Source: Maratus speciosus
Lineage: Eukaryota > Arthropoda > Arachnida > Araneae > Salticidae
DNA: 64,000 bases
Direction: 5' to 3'
NCBI GenBank assembly: GCA_963932465.1
Contig: OZ010786.1
Span: 274,320,411 to 274,384,410, forward strand
Shown: in pieces, positions 1-12,396 of the stretch
Layout: every line of letters starts with the position of its first letter
Position numbering within the stretch: the first letter of the stretch is position 1
The notes under the pieces: generated by a model
The model's input: the letters and a program-made list of their open reading frames with translations, nothing else
Told to the model about the DNA's origin: nothing
Databases searched by the model: none
Translations under genes and position numbers: made by a program

Positions 1-560
1 GTCTGTCCTTAACTGCACTGCTCAACAAGCGCAAAACGTTTTGACACATTTACAAATTCATTTTTTAACAGAAAGATATAAAATTGGAAAGCCTGGCCAT
101 GGAAGCGATTTGGAATCGAACTGTGTTTTCCATTTTTGGATCCATCCATTACCTATTGAGTTATAAGGGTTTTTGATCACGTGACAAACACGTTTTTCGC
201 CCGCTCTTGAGTGCTTATTCTCCGTTCGTGTGGAAAGTCGATTCAAAACGCCCATTTTGACACTATTTTCTGAAAGATCTATTGCATTTGCAAAAAAATG
301 AAAAAAAGAGCTTGATGACATAGTTTCTGAACAACAACAACAGCTATGCATTTTCGAACTAAAATAAATTAAAACTTATGTCAGAAAGTGGCCTTTTTGG
401 ATTTGAGAACACCCTTAAGTATGTACTGATAGATATATTTAAAATTTTTATTTTGTGGAGGAAAAAATGCTTTAAATTTTGCAAATGATGTATGAAATAT
501 AAATAAGCAGATTGGAGTGACCGGGAGGGGGGAGGGTACAATTGTTATACCGCAGAGCGC
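1..560. repeat. Possible diverged copy of the 51.5/54.5-kb repeat
   Basis: No gene is seen. The stretch 170-330 follows, in the same order, short blocks also present at 51,490-51,640 and 54,510-54,660: TCACGTGAC / TCACATGAC, TTCAAAACGCCCATTTTG / TTCAAAATGCTAACTTTGG, TTCTGAAAGAT and ACATAGTTTCTGAA. This suggests an ancient relative of that element. Short open frames on the minus strand here have no recognisable domain. The relationship was judged by eye only. Confidence 0.35.
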
Positions 561-731
561 AGAGTATTAAGGCTCCGGTACTTTTATTTGTTTGAAATTA
601 AGCCCTGGTTCAGATGCAGTAAAATGGTATAAGTCATGCATTTTTAAAGTTTCTTAACTCGATCGATTTTAGTATTATATGAATGGGAAATGGGACTTAT
701 TTTGTCTTACCTGTCAGTGTAAGAGGAAAAC

Positions 732-833
732 TTTATATTATATTATAAGTTTATAAAGTCATAAGTTTATATTATATTATAAGTTTATAAAGTCATAAGT
801 TTATATTATATTATAAGTTTATAAGTTTAAAAC
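732..833. repeat. 34-bp tandem repeat, three copies
   Basis: The unit beginning TTTATATTATATTATAAG recurs at 732, 766 and 800 with almost no change. A pure AT-rich minisatellite with no coding content. Confidence 0.85.
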
Positions 834-1956
834 TTTATATTATAAGTTATATTTAGATATAACTTATAGGACCGAGGTACTGTATAAAAATTTAAATTTA
901 GTAATTTTTTAAGAAATGTTTTTCTTGACCCAAATCACTTAAAAAATAATTCTTTACCTTATTTAAACCATTTTTGTAATTGGAAGTATGCAGCTAGGAC
1001 CATCAGTTGCGAAAATAAAGGTCGTCCAGGTTATATGTGGACATAATGTATATAAATTTAACATATGTCATCTTAAAACTAGAGATATTTTTCAGAATTT
1101 GTTAAAAGAACTCTTTTGTTGCCTTCTGATTTTCAAAGGTATTATATATGTGCACAGTTCACCATGGGTTATTTTTCAATACAATCCACAACCATTTCTT
1201 TTCTTAATGACAATTAGTTTTGTAAATGTTTCTCTCTCTCTCTCTCTTTTTTTTTTTTTTTTTTTGCTTGGTTTTTATTGTGTTATTTCGATATCTTTCA
1301 ACTAACTTGGAACATGGACATTATTTTAACAATGATAATTTAAAAGCTTTTAATTTTTTGTGTTTATCAAAATAGTGTACAGGGGTATTGATATTATATT
1401 CTAGAGTTCAGTGTTACTTTTCTTTGTGTCTCTATCATCTCAATTTTTGTTATGCATGTCATTATACTTGTTTATGTATATTCATGGATTATTTTCCTTA
1501 AAAGTTCATTTTTCTGTTTTTATAATTTAAGTTTTATGTTGCTTTTGTGAGTTACAGTCATGCAGAAAATTCCAATCAAAAATTTCTAACAATATTTTTA
1601 AAATACCGTTCTGAGCATATTCTACTCCAACATATATTTTAAACAATTCAATTTAACTTTATATTCATTTTATGTTCAGTGTAAAATGAAGTTTTTTTCA
1701 GTGTCAGATTTGTTTTGTCTTGTGGTTAATCTGATCTTAAGCTTAATCTTCTCTAATAAGGCCCATAGCTGAATAGTGCATTTCAGCACATGTGTTTTAA
1801 CCCAGGAGTATTTTTTTTAACTTTTAATAGTCTTCACATTCACTTTAAAAGACAGTGTTGCCATGAAAGCAATGCTTGAAAACAGACTAAATTATAGAAG
1901 ATGAATCAAATGTTTTAAAGAAAGAAAGAAAGGAAGGATTTTTTTTCCCTTTTAAG

Positions 1957-1995
1957 TTTAACATAAGAACTTAAACCTAAAGTTCTTATGTTAAA
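1957..1995. repeat. Perfect 16-bp inverted repeat (hairpin)
   Basis: Arms 1957-1972 (TTTAACATAAGAACTT) and 1980-1995 are perfectly complementary with a 7-nt loop. It lies about 500 bp upstream of the first visible SIRT7 exon. It could be the end of a small MITE or a structure in the intron RNA; no protein or RNA family is recognised. Confidence 0.8.
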
Positions 1996-2490
1996 ATAAA
2001 TTAAAAAATAAAAGTTTTTTCTTTCATTCTTTTTTTTTTAAAACATTTGACAATTTTCTGAAGTTATGTTGACTTCCAAGCGTTTCTCTAGTGGCTACAA
2101 TACACCTTAAAGTAAATGTAGATACAATTAAAAGTTTTTAAAATATTTGTGAGTGAAATCACATTTGGATGTCAAAAAAAAAGTGTAATTTTTTTTTTTT
2201 TAAATATTGTGTTTTAATCACACGGGCAAAGCAGAAAAAATAAATTTTTACAATATATGATCTTACGAATCGAAAAAAGTATTAAATTATAAATATTTAA
2301 GTATTTTATAAAAGAAGCTATCTTTATTATTTTATATGTAATGTTATTTTTACTGATAGGAGCATTAGCTTTTCTGATATAAGAGCTGATGCCTTTTTTT
2401 TTCTATATAATACTGTACATAATTCTAATTATTATATTTTTTATTGAACAAAAAACTATTTAAGTATATATTTCTTTTCTATATTTTTAG

Positions 2491-2595
2491 ATATATGATG
2501 ATCCTGAAATTTTATTGCAAAAATGTGAACAGCTAGCAAAAGCTTTGAAAGAATCTGCATTTACAGTTGTTTATACTGGTGCTGGGATAAGTACG
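2491..2595 (+). CDS. SIRT7: SIRT7-like sirtuin, exon with GAGIST NAD-binding motif
   Basis: Exon of 105 nt (35 codons, phase 0 at both ends), bounded by a pyrimidine-rich acceptor ending TTTTTAG and the donor GTATGT. It encodes a segment beginning IYDDPEILLQKCEQLAKALK and ending VVYTGAGIST. Known: GAGIS is the first NAD+-contacting loop of the sirtuin Rossmann fold, and the preceding DDPEEL-type helix is the start of the sirtuin domain in SIRT6/7. Upstream coding sequence must exist because no methionine begins the domain here; it was not found in 1-2490. Confidence 0.92.
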
Positions 2596-3339
2596 GTATG
2601 TTTTAAGTTATAGAAGACACTCATAATTCAATACAAATACACTAAAATAAGTACAGTGAAAATTTAACTATCTAGAGTGATGACCTCTGGACGTTATCCA
2701 GATACACAGAAATCCAGAAAATTGGGGTTATTATAAAAAAGGGGTTAAGTTGTGAAATAAAGATTTCCCAAAACCACTTTTGTTTGATAAAAAGGTAGGT
2801 TTTATGTATGTTGAAAATATTTTATTACAAAAAAAAAAAAAAAAAAAAAAAAATCAGTACAGTATTCATATACATTTGGAGGTATTACTTGAACGATGCC
2901 CAACAAAATTAGTTAATTTTTTTGCAGTAGACACTCAACTGCATGCTGCCAGTTCCCTCTTCTAACTCTTCTTCAGTTTCCTCCTCTAACACTTGATATG
3001 TAAAGGAACCGAACTATTACCATACCATTTCCTTATTTACTTCTACTACATGTGTCAACAAAATTAGTTTAAATAAGAATTTGAAGGGAAATATTGGCAA
3101 CATATCTAAGAATTTATAATTCACAAAGTGGAACCCATCAAATTTTGACGAAAGAAAATGTTTAAGAAGGAACTGTTTAGTGAGGAATTTGCACACATGG
3201 GGAAATCGGATAACTACATGTTTTTCTGATAATTAAAGATTCCTACATTCCAAAAATTCCCTCAAAAAAAAAAGGGGGGGGGCAATGGTTTTTAAATTAA
3301 GCTTAAAGTTAAGAAAAAACCACGTGACTAGAAAACGCA

Positions 3340-3425
3340 GCGTGATTGGCTGTGACGTCACTGTTCATGATATGCCAATGTTTACATTTTGTTAGCAAGC
3401 GGCATTTTCGTTCTATAAGCCTGTG
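3340..3425. promoter_or_regulatory. CRE/CCAAT-like block (CACGTG, ATTGG, TGACGTCA)
   Basis: Within 60 bp lie an E-box CACGTG, an inverted CCAAT (ATTGG) and a full palindromic TGACGTCA. The sequence TGTGACGTCACTGTTCATGA recurs in inverted orientation at about 6522-6541. It looks like the promoter end of a mobile element rather than of the sirtuin, but this is inference. Confidence 0.35.
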
Positions 3426-3764
3426 TTTTGATATCATTTTGAAATTTTCTTTACATCCAAATTTATTTCTTCTTTGATCTTTTACATTTCATTAATCTTG
3501 CTGTATAATGGAAATAAAATGACATTATTTCCAGTGTTAAAGAAAAGTTTCGATAAAAAAAAAAAAAATAGCTACATTAGGTTCTTTTAACAAATTAAAA
3601 ACATAAATTCTCCTTGTAAAATATCAGGTAAAGCTTACTGATATTGAGAGAGAGAGTTTGAGAGGGCCTATCCTATTTAAAATATATATATAAGATGTTG
3701 TTACTTTGCATAAATTGCTTTAAAACATTCCATTCTCGCAATTGTCACAAATGACTTTTTTTTT

Positions 3765-4971
3765 ACTTTCTTCTATCTTTACAAGAAGAAAGTATTGGAT
3801 TCGTGAAAATTTTCGACTGTCGGTTTTCGACGAATTTACACGTTTTAGGAATCAGATTAACGAAAAACATGTTTTTACAAAATCTTCTGTCTGTGACTCT
3901 GTCTGTCTGTATGTATGTATGTGACACAAATTTTGTGGGCTCTATATCTCAAGAACTAATGCACAGAATTTAATAAGAATTTATATTAGTCCCTGATGTA
4001 AATTGGAGCTGATTAGTTTTTGGTGTAAATCGCTCGATAGGTGCCGTTGCTATGCAGCATTTTTCACGATTTCCGCAATAGCTCAATCTCCAGAACTAAT
4101 GCACAGATTTTCATCAAATTTCAGATTCAGTTAGTCCTTGATATGAATTGAGGTTTTATACATTTTGGTGTAAATCACTCAACAGGTGGCACTGCTATGC
4201 TGCATTTTCTGCGATTTCTGCTATAGCTCTATCTCAAGAACTAATGCTTGCATTTTCAACAAACTTCAGATTTAGGTATACCTGAATATGAATTAGTGCT
4301 GTTTATGTTTTGGTGTAAATCGCTCAACAGGTGGCGCTGTTATGCAGCATTTTTCAGAATTTCCACTATAGCTCTATCTCAATAACTAATGCACGGACTT
4401 TCATCAAACTTCAGATTCAGATATACCTTGATATCAATTAGTGATTTTTATGTTTTGGTGTAAATCAATAAACAGGTGGTGCCGCTATGCAGAATTTTTC
4501 ACGATTTCCACAATAGCTCAATCTCCAGAACTTATGCACGGATTTTCATCAAACTTCAGATTCAGTTAGTCCCTGACATGAATTGATGTTTTATATATTT
4601 TGGTGTAAATTGCTCATCAGGTGGCGCTGCTATGCTGCAGCTGCATTTTTTGCAATTTCCGCAATAGCTCTATCTCAAGAACTAATGCTTGGATTTTCGA
4701 CAAACTTCAGATTCAGGTACACCTTGATATGAATTAGTGCTATTTATGTTTTGGTGCAAATCGCTCAACAGGTGACGCTGCTATGCTGCATTTTTCAGAG
4801 TTTGTGCTATTTCCATTCAATAACTACTGCATGAATTTTCATCAAAGTTCAAATTCAGATACACTTTGACATGAATTGCAGCTAAATTGATGTAATTCCT
4901 TGTACTATTTAAATGATGTAATTGACGAGATTTATATAGAAGAAAGTTTTGTGATGGCCACAACGTACTAG
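3765..4971 (+). mobile_element. Helitron-like (HINE/DINE-1-type) element with 145-bp tandem array
   Basis: Seen: a 5' hairpin directly after a T-run (ACTTTCTTCT at 3765-3774 and AGAAGAAAGT at 3784-3793); a GTCTGTCTGTATGTATGTATG tract (about 3895-3922); about six monomers, the marker TGGTGTAAAT recurring at 4021, 4166, 4311, 4456, 4601 and (variant) 4752, i.e. 145 bp apart; an inverted copy of the arm (AGAAGAAAGT) at 4938-4947; a TGGCCA palindrome; and CTAG at 4968-4971 followed by a T-run. No ORF. The T/T insertion and 3' CTAG suggest a Helitron/Helentron-derived non-autonomous element; the class assignment is inference. Confidence 0.65.
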
Positions 4972-5568
4972 TTTTCTTTTGGTTACATTTTCTACCACTG
5001 TTTTAAAATAACCTTTGTGGTAAATTTCTACTAGAAAGGTTATTGTTTGGAAATAGTAGTTAGTTGTCAATAAAGAAACACCTGTGGCAATCCTGATTCC
5101 TAGGCACGGCTTTGCAATTTTTTTTTTTTTTTTACTGTATATTTGAACTTACGAATATATATTAAGTTTTTGTTCCAGATCTATTTTTTATATTTCCTAG
5201 AGAGTGAAATTTTAAAACAAACTCTAATTTAAAAGTACACTTTTATGCAAAATAATCTGGCTTCTGGACCAGATAAGTTTGAACAGAAAATCAAAGAATG
5301 TTTTAAAAGAAGTCAGATGTAGACATTATCAGAAGACAAACACTGGGTACAACAATAACTTTTGAATCCATTGTGCAACTACTTGACAAGGAATTCCAAA
5401 AATCAAGTCTGTGCTGTTTTCTCCCTGAACAACACCCCATTCCATTCCCTGCATACTTGTACATTGTAGCATGTTGAAATAATTTTATACAAACCTCCAT
5501 GAGTCCAGAGAACAAATTCCAGGGAGGTGCAAGATTTCGGATCAAATGTGCCGGTAGTCTGGTGAATG

Positions 5569-5604
<36 letters not shown>

Positions 5605-8600
5605 TCTTTTTTTTTTTTTTTTTTTTGTAAGGATGATCTCGGAAAAAAAATATATATTTTTTTTTCCTATTCAATAACGTGGACCTTTGTGACTCATTTT
5701 TCAATATAAAAGTATAATAATTTCAGGCATGATTATCGAAGTGATTTATATAACTGAACATTTTTTTATTTTTCTTCAAATTATTTAAATTTTAAGTTAT
5801 AAGTGATTGTTGTCTCATTACAGCAATTTTTTTTTCTTCTCCTGCGTTGTAACGCTTGGAAATTTGTTTCAAAACATCAATTTAATAGCATTTCCTGCTT
5901 TTACTGAAAAAACTATTTGGTTATATCGTTTCTGAATAAGAGCACCGGCCAATTTCTTGTACTTGCGAATAAAATTGAAATAAAAAATGTGTCAGAAAGA
6001 AACCAGTTTGAATAAATTGTCCTAAAGGAGACTATAAGTATGAAATATACTAATTTAAAAACAACTAAGAATATTTTCCCAGAACAGTTCTTGTGAGAAA
6101 AGTTTTAACATATCAACATAAATAAATGACGTATTAAAAATTAAAAAATAAGCTTCTACCGCTTTTTTTTTCCAAAATGAAAGATTGAATTTCATAAAAA
6201 GTGCTCCACCCCTACTAGTATTTTTTTACCACATGAATATAAAAAAATGAGTCAAATTATTTTCTACAGGCCGTTCAGGAGCACTCTTGACGAAAAATAC
6301 TTAGTTCCCCTTCCTTTAATACTTAATTGTTTTAAATCATTATATAAGAATAAATGTTATTAATTTTTCATTAAATAATGCATGTTATAATGACTGCGTA
6401 ATGTCAGCCAAAATAAATAGCGTGATAAATGTGAAGTTTATTGCGAGAAAAAAAGAAAGCCAATATGTCAAGCACAGTATTCAACATATTGTCACTCCGA
6501 ACGCATATCAACAGTTTGTTGTCATGAACAGTGACGTCACAAGACCGGCATAGGAAAAGTGTCGTTTTCGCCATACGATAAATAGTGCAATGTAAAAACC
6601 GTTATAAATCTGTAATTATTACTCAAAATAAAAAAATATATACACTGAATTTCATATCTTTTCGTGTTCTGTTGTATAAAGATAAAATTAGAAAACGTGA
6701 AAATTCCTCATTATATTATAATAAACCTACAAAATTAGTTACAATAAAAAATGCATCTTATACTGGCTAGTCTAACTCTCAAACAAATGTTATTTTTGCC
6801 TAAAGTTAATAAATTACTCTTTCTATAAAACTCCATTGTCCACATTATTAAAATTAAACTTTAATTGTATATGTAATCAGTAAAATATAATAAAGATAAG
6901 TTATTATGATGAAGTTATCAATTGAGTCTCTTATGCTTGGTATTCCAGAATGAAAAACATCAAAATGTATTCCACTATAACGCGATCATAGAATTTTTTC
7001 CCGTGAAATCTACACCTGACATCATTTACACCTTCTCAAAATTTACATACACACCTCTCATATCCGTATTCACCATTTAAAAAAAAATAGTACTTTAATT
7101 TGATCATTTCAAAATCATTTTAACTCAAAACTTGAAGTCACGATTGTCAGCAACATCTTTGCATGTGAATAATCACACTCTTAACAGATTCTGATCTCAA
7201 AACCAGAGAGTAAAAATTACCGTAGTTTATGCTTTTTAGATGCATTTATGTTGAAATGTTTAGTTTTATCTAAGAAAATGATCATTTTTTTTAAAAATAT
7301 GGCATCATATTCATTTACTTAAGCATTTTTCCTAGTGTCTCAAACTTAGTATCAGTACATATGCAGAAGGGAAAAAATATGGAAACTTATGAGGAAAAAT
7401 GTGTGTTTTCAAAAGCAGTACGTCATTTTTCGATCAAAATATTTTGGTGCAGCATGTCACTAATGGGATTTTGCACCACTAAACCCAGTACAATAAAATT
7501 TAAACCATACAATTTTTTAAAAAAATGTTTGAAAATGATGCACTTTTTACAAAACATATTTCAGTTTTAGGAATTAAAATACACACTTTTTAATATATAA
7601 AATGATGTCATTTGCACTTGCTAAAGCATTCCAGTTTTACGGTCCAGTCTTAAACAACATCTGTAGAAAAGTATGCATATGACATCATTATCATGAATAA
7701 CACACAAACCTAGCATAAAGCATAATGTCGTCACTCAAGAAGCAAATCGGGTATCTAATGATTCGTGTATGCCTTCATTTGTTTGTTTATAATAGCTCCA
7801 TGTTTTATCGGAAATCATTCATTTATATTTTTTTCAAAATTCAGAAAATGTTATTACACAGGGATTAATAAAATTGCCTTATTTCGGCTATTTGATACAA
7901 CTTAAGTAAAACCGGATAAAATAAGTCACACAAATAAAAAGAAACTGTTGTATCATGTGTAAAGTAAGTTTGCAAAGAACTAAAAATCATTTAATTGATA
8001 AATAAAAACGAAATAAAACCAAAATTCGTGAGGCTTATAACAGACGATATATTGACATAGCACATATTTTAATTTCAATTTTTTTTTTCAGTTTTTATGA
8101 GAAAATGGCAACAAAAAGATACAGTAATCTATTATTTTATTATTTTCCCTTTACTTTCAACAGAAATGGAGTACTTCAGTTGCCACATTTACCAAAAAAG
8201 ATTAAAAACTATTAAAAAAAATTGTCTCAAAAATAAATTGAGATAACAGCTTTCAGACAAATTGCATTTAAAAGTAAATTTTTTCCCTATACAACGGTGT
8301 AAAAATTGAAAATGTGCAATGTTTTGAAGTTTAAAAATTTGCAGTAGCGAAAATTACAAAACAGAAATTTCAATTCAAATTTCAAAATGTTGCCATTCAC
8401 AAAATGACATATGCATTACGCACAGATATGTTTGTCTTTTATAATATAGATAGAAAATTATATTTTTACAAAAGAATGGGTACATACCTATTATCCAAGC
8501 CAGGTGAGATACAATTGTGCTAATTATGCTAATTACAATAACCCTTATTTTTTGACAACTATATAGCGTAGTATACCTAATAAGAGCTATAATTTAAAAT

Positions 8601-9900
8601 AATATACAATATAGTTTATTTATTTTAGTTTTTTGTTATTTATTTACTATACAATGTATTTAATTATTTAATTGTAATTTAATACGTAGTTCATTTATTA
8701 TATTTTATTTATCAATTTAGTTATTTATTTCTCATTATTTACCATTTTTAAAATGTTATGTATTTAATAAGTTTAAATTACTTTGAATGTGATTGGCAAA
8801 GATAAAATCAACGTATCTCCTGGCCCGGATTGTATGTTAGTCCCAAAGAATGCATACAGTTTTTAAAATTTTTTGATATTGATCTGGATAAGTAGGGTTT
8901 TACTATATCTAAAACATGTTTATTATATGTCAAATCCAACTTCACTGTTTCATTGTTTAAATAGTTTTTATTTTATTTCACCTTTTTTTATTTTTTCTCC
9001 TTTTTTTAACAGATTTTTTTATAAATAAATGCTGGCAAAAATAGTTAATGATGTTTCGGTATAGTTTAAATTGTTTTAGAACTAGATCTCAGCTAAATTA
9101 TAAATTTCAGAATTTTTAAGAATTGGGGTAAATTATTCAGCATATTAAGTACACTAATGCCTCACATACATTATTTCTGTTATAGAAAATATCATCGATC
9201 AAATTATCATAGATGAAAGGATAACAAAAATAAAACCTTTTTAAAATTCAAAATTTTAAGTAAAACTAAAAATTTAAATTCCCAGTTTCTTTTTTCCTAA
9301 CTTAAGTCAAAAGCTTTCTGTCCTTGGTAAGTTTGTTTCTCATCCTGACATTTATTATAATCAGGTCTTAAATTCAGATTAACATTAAGATTAAAAATGC
9401 TAAGATTAATGCAACTCTCCTTTACTTGCGGTCAGTGTTGCACCTAAGCCTTGACTAAACCCTGATTGCATCACAGGCCTGTAAAGTTTAAACCAAAGTT
9501 TAAAATAAAGTTCCTCCTATTTTGATGCATTTGCTCCCTACTGGAAAAAATCTTAATTGCAAAATAAAAAAAAAACTGGACGGGGAAACATTGTGGCCTT
9601 TTTCCTCTAAAATACTTGTTAGCATTCTCCACAACACTCACTGTGCTTTTTTCTATAAAATATGGATAATATAATAACCTCTGAACCAGACTTAAAATAG
9701 CATTATCGTATATGTAAACTAGTCATTGAGGGCCACCGTAATACTTACCCATCATGGATATGCATAATATAAAATATGAAAATAAAACTTATGTAAACTA
9801 TTTATAAAATGCATTGCAATTACAAAATAAAATTTAAATGTATATTTAAATATTTTTAAAACATGGTAATGCTCTATTACTGAATTGCTGGTACTACTTG

Positions 9901-10184
9901 ATTATCCCCTCAACCAATTTCAACAAATTTTATAAATCGCCAAACTACTCGCAAAATTATACAAATTGGCATAATTTTTATTTTAAACAACGAAAGAACA
10001 AACAAATTAGTAAAAGTAATAAAAATACAAAGGAAACGTCAAATTAAAAATCACTTGATGATGTAACAAACACGTGTGACGTGTTTAATGTCAAGTGAAT
10101 GTGACATTTACGATAAGCCATTATTGGCATTTAATCTTATAGTTTGGTGATAGTTTTTCAGTCGATGAAATAATCACGTAGTAC
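9901..10184. mobile_element. MITE with GTACTACTTGATTAT-type inverted ends
   Basis: The left end GTACTACTTGATTATC and the right end (reverse complement GTACTACGTGATTATT) are imperfect terminal inverted repeats of about 25 bp. TGAATTG occurs on both sides (9891-9897 and 10185-10191), a candidate target duplication, with three extra bases at the left. It shares interior blocks (GGCATAATTTTTATTTTAAA, CATTATTGGCATTTAATCTTA) with the copy at 13,176-13,428. No ORF. Confidence 0.55.
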
Positions 10185-11569
10185 TGAATTGTGTAAAAGA
10201 AACATCCTTATAACTCCAAAAATGATAATCATATTAACCAACAGTTTACTGCGTCAGATTAAACATCTCATTTCTAATTAAAATATTTCTTTGAATTGAA
10301 ATTTGAATGAAATACAGGGTCATGAAAAATCAAAGAGTGTGGAAATTATGATTACAAATATCTTGGCAACTAATTATCTGATCGACTTCGTTCTTTATGC
10401 AAAATTTATGTTTTTTTATTGTCTTTTATATTCACTCCTTAAAATAAACAATTTTGAAAACTTTTATTTGCCTTTTATCAGTATAAGTTTTGAAAAGCGT
10501 GAATTCATATTACAATAAAGGCTGTTCTTTCATTTAATATTTTTCTAAATTATTTTAATTGAAAGTTAATTTGAAATGCAGAATGTTTGTAAGAGAAAAT
10601 AATTCTTCTTACCTGTATAGGTGAGATCGCTGGTTCTTCAGAGTATCACGGAAGTTTCTGTATCCACTTTATCCTATTTGAACTCTGAAAAAGGTATTTT
10701 ATTGAAGCGTTAGTGAGTGTGTGTAATTAATCACAGTGGTCCAGGCTTTCAACTTTAAACGAGGTTATTATATTTAATTAAATACAATTATTAATGCACT
10801 CTACATTTCTTGGTTAATAGTAATATATGTACAATTTAAGTTTAACTTGATTAAATATGTGTTGCATTCTTGAGAGCCAAAATTAGCTTCCCAAAAAGCG
10901 AATGCATGAAGTGACAGATAAAAACATATGTGCTTATCACTCAAGAGATACGCCCTAGACTCAGATGAAAGGGTTTCTTCAGTAGAAGCAAGGGCTCTTG
11001 ATCGAACACTCATTTCACAATGGAAAACTGCTGATCACAGCTGGAATGGAGTCTATCAAAGTCTAGTCAAACAGTTCTGACTCTACAGTCTTTCAAAGTT
11101 TTCTTGTGGTGCTGCCATCTGTGGGAATATTAAGTAGTTGCATTGTCACAGGCAGCGGACGCAAATGAAGACTAGATTATTATGGGTAATTGTCCAGTCT
11201 ATTAGAACTGTTTGAAGTTTGCCCGTGAAGTGTCGCCACCTGCCGCATATTTCACAAAACGAAAAGTCGAAACACATTTTGAACTATTTCCGACAATCAG
11301 AACGAATATTTCAAGAGTTTGAAAAAAAAAGTTCCGGATAATCGAGGTTACTGATATTCAGTAGGCTTCTTCCCATTATTACATCCTTAGTACATACCAA
11401 ATTTCAAGTCTCTATCCCAATTTGTTTGGGAGATAGAGCATTTACAGACACACAGACAGATGGACAGCAATTTTTTTTTCTAAAAATATGGTTGTCAGAA
11501 TCTCCAGTGTCTGAAGCATGTAAATCCATCAAAAAAAATTGTCCTATTTTTAAAACAATTACAAGACTT

Positions 11570-12230
11570 ACCCTATACTATATATGATGGACAAGTAAAA
11601 GAAAATAAGTTCCATTCCAGCTGAACTTATTTTATCATTCACTGTGACTACATTGTAATGAACTAAATGAGAAAGATGATGTGAATATAAGTAACGAGCC
11701 AACTTTGTTGCATAGATTTATCATTTATTTACAGGGACACACAAAAGAATATGCTTATAGTATTGTCTATGACTGACAATTGCTGGAAGTGCATATTTAG
11801 TTATGATATGCATTTTTAAATTTAACTAATTTTTTGCATATTACTTGTAGTATATAAATTTTATAGATTATGTACAGGGTTGTACAAAAGTGTTCATATT
11901 CATTTATTGTCGGAAATTGCTGAAGGGTAATTTTCAACTATGTTATTTATTATCTAATTAAACTAAATTTTAGCATGCTATGTAGTATAATATACAAACG
12001 TATAGGTCATATACAGGAGTTAACAAAAAAGTTTGAATATTTTTCTGACTATAGATGGTAATTGTTGAAATTGGATTTTCAAATATGTTATGCACTTTTC
12101 AAACATTTTATTTAAATATAAATATTATTAATTTATCTTTGACCATATTAAACAGGAAGTTTTGTTACAGTTTTCTGCATTTGTTGGGAAGTGCTTCATA
12201 ATCTATACTCGATGTATGATTTTTCTTTCT
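11570..12230 (+). repeat. Decayed ~140-bp tandem array (same family as 15.5-16.8 kb)
   Basis: Three diverged units are marked by ACAGGGACACACAAAAGAAT (about 11,733), TACAGGGTTGTACAAAAGTG (11,874) and TACAGGAGTTAACAAAAAAG (12,013), about 140 bp apart. They are followed by the same tail (GGGAAGTGCTTCATAATC ... GATTTTTCTTTCTTG) that ends the 15.5-16.8 kb element. The 5' hairpin is not recognisable in this copy. Confidence 0.6.
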
Positions 12231-12325
12231 TGTTCTATTTCTATATTATTCATCTGGATATTAATTGCTATTGCAAATTCAATGTAATATATTCAAAAGG
12301 TTTAATGATTTTTAAATTATTTTAG

Positions 12326-12396
12326 TCAGCTGAAATCCCTGATTACCGTGGACCAAATGGGATATGGACCTTGTTACAGAAAGGGAAAAAAATTAC
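12326..12396 (+). CDS. SIRT7: SIRT7-like sirtuin, exon with IPDYRGP motif
   Basis: Exon of 71 nt after acceptor TTATTTTAG, ending at donor GTAAGT. It continues the frame of the 2491-2595 exon without a break (GIST then SAEIPDYRGPNGIWTLLQKG) and ends in phase 2, completed by the first base of the next exon. IPDYRGP is the conserved NAD-binding flexible-loop motif of sirtuins, and the GPNGxWTLLQKG continuation is characteristic of SIRT7. It lies after a 9.7-kb intron and just downstream of a decayed tandem-repeat element (11.6-12.2 kb). Confidence 0.92.

Larger units (their letters stand above)
561..2490. other. AT-rich intron or 5' flank with simple repeats; no gene seen
   Basis: It holds a 34-bp unit repeated three times (about 732-833), a (TC)n-(T)n tract at about 1231-1265 and a perfect hairpin at 1957-1995. 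No SIRT7 N-terminal exon was found by reading for the basic, Arg-rich N-terminus of the family, but a short or diverged exon could be missed. Confidence 0.6.
2596..12325 (+). other. SIRT7-like gene intron (9.7 kb)
   Basis: Besides the elements listed separately it contains an A-run at about 2829-2852, a 50-base T-rich block at about 5571-5627, a less AT-rich unidentified block at 5250-5560 and another at 10,600-11,400. The last includes TTCTTACCTG, which would read as a splice donor on the minus strand. No conserved protein domain was seen in either block. Everything else is AT-rich without recognisable genes. Confidence 0.7.

Noticed and set aside
3930..4890. Regularly spaced repeats that could suggest a CRISPR array
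   Set aside because: Repeats are contiguous ~145-bp monomers without unique spacers, in a eukaryotic intron, with no cas genes.
5303..5704. 133-codon minus-strand ORF with a Lys run
   Set aside because: The Lys run is just the T-run at about 5571-5627 read in antisense; the rest has no domain and a low-complexity character. Not called as a gene.
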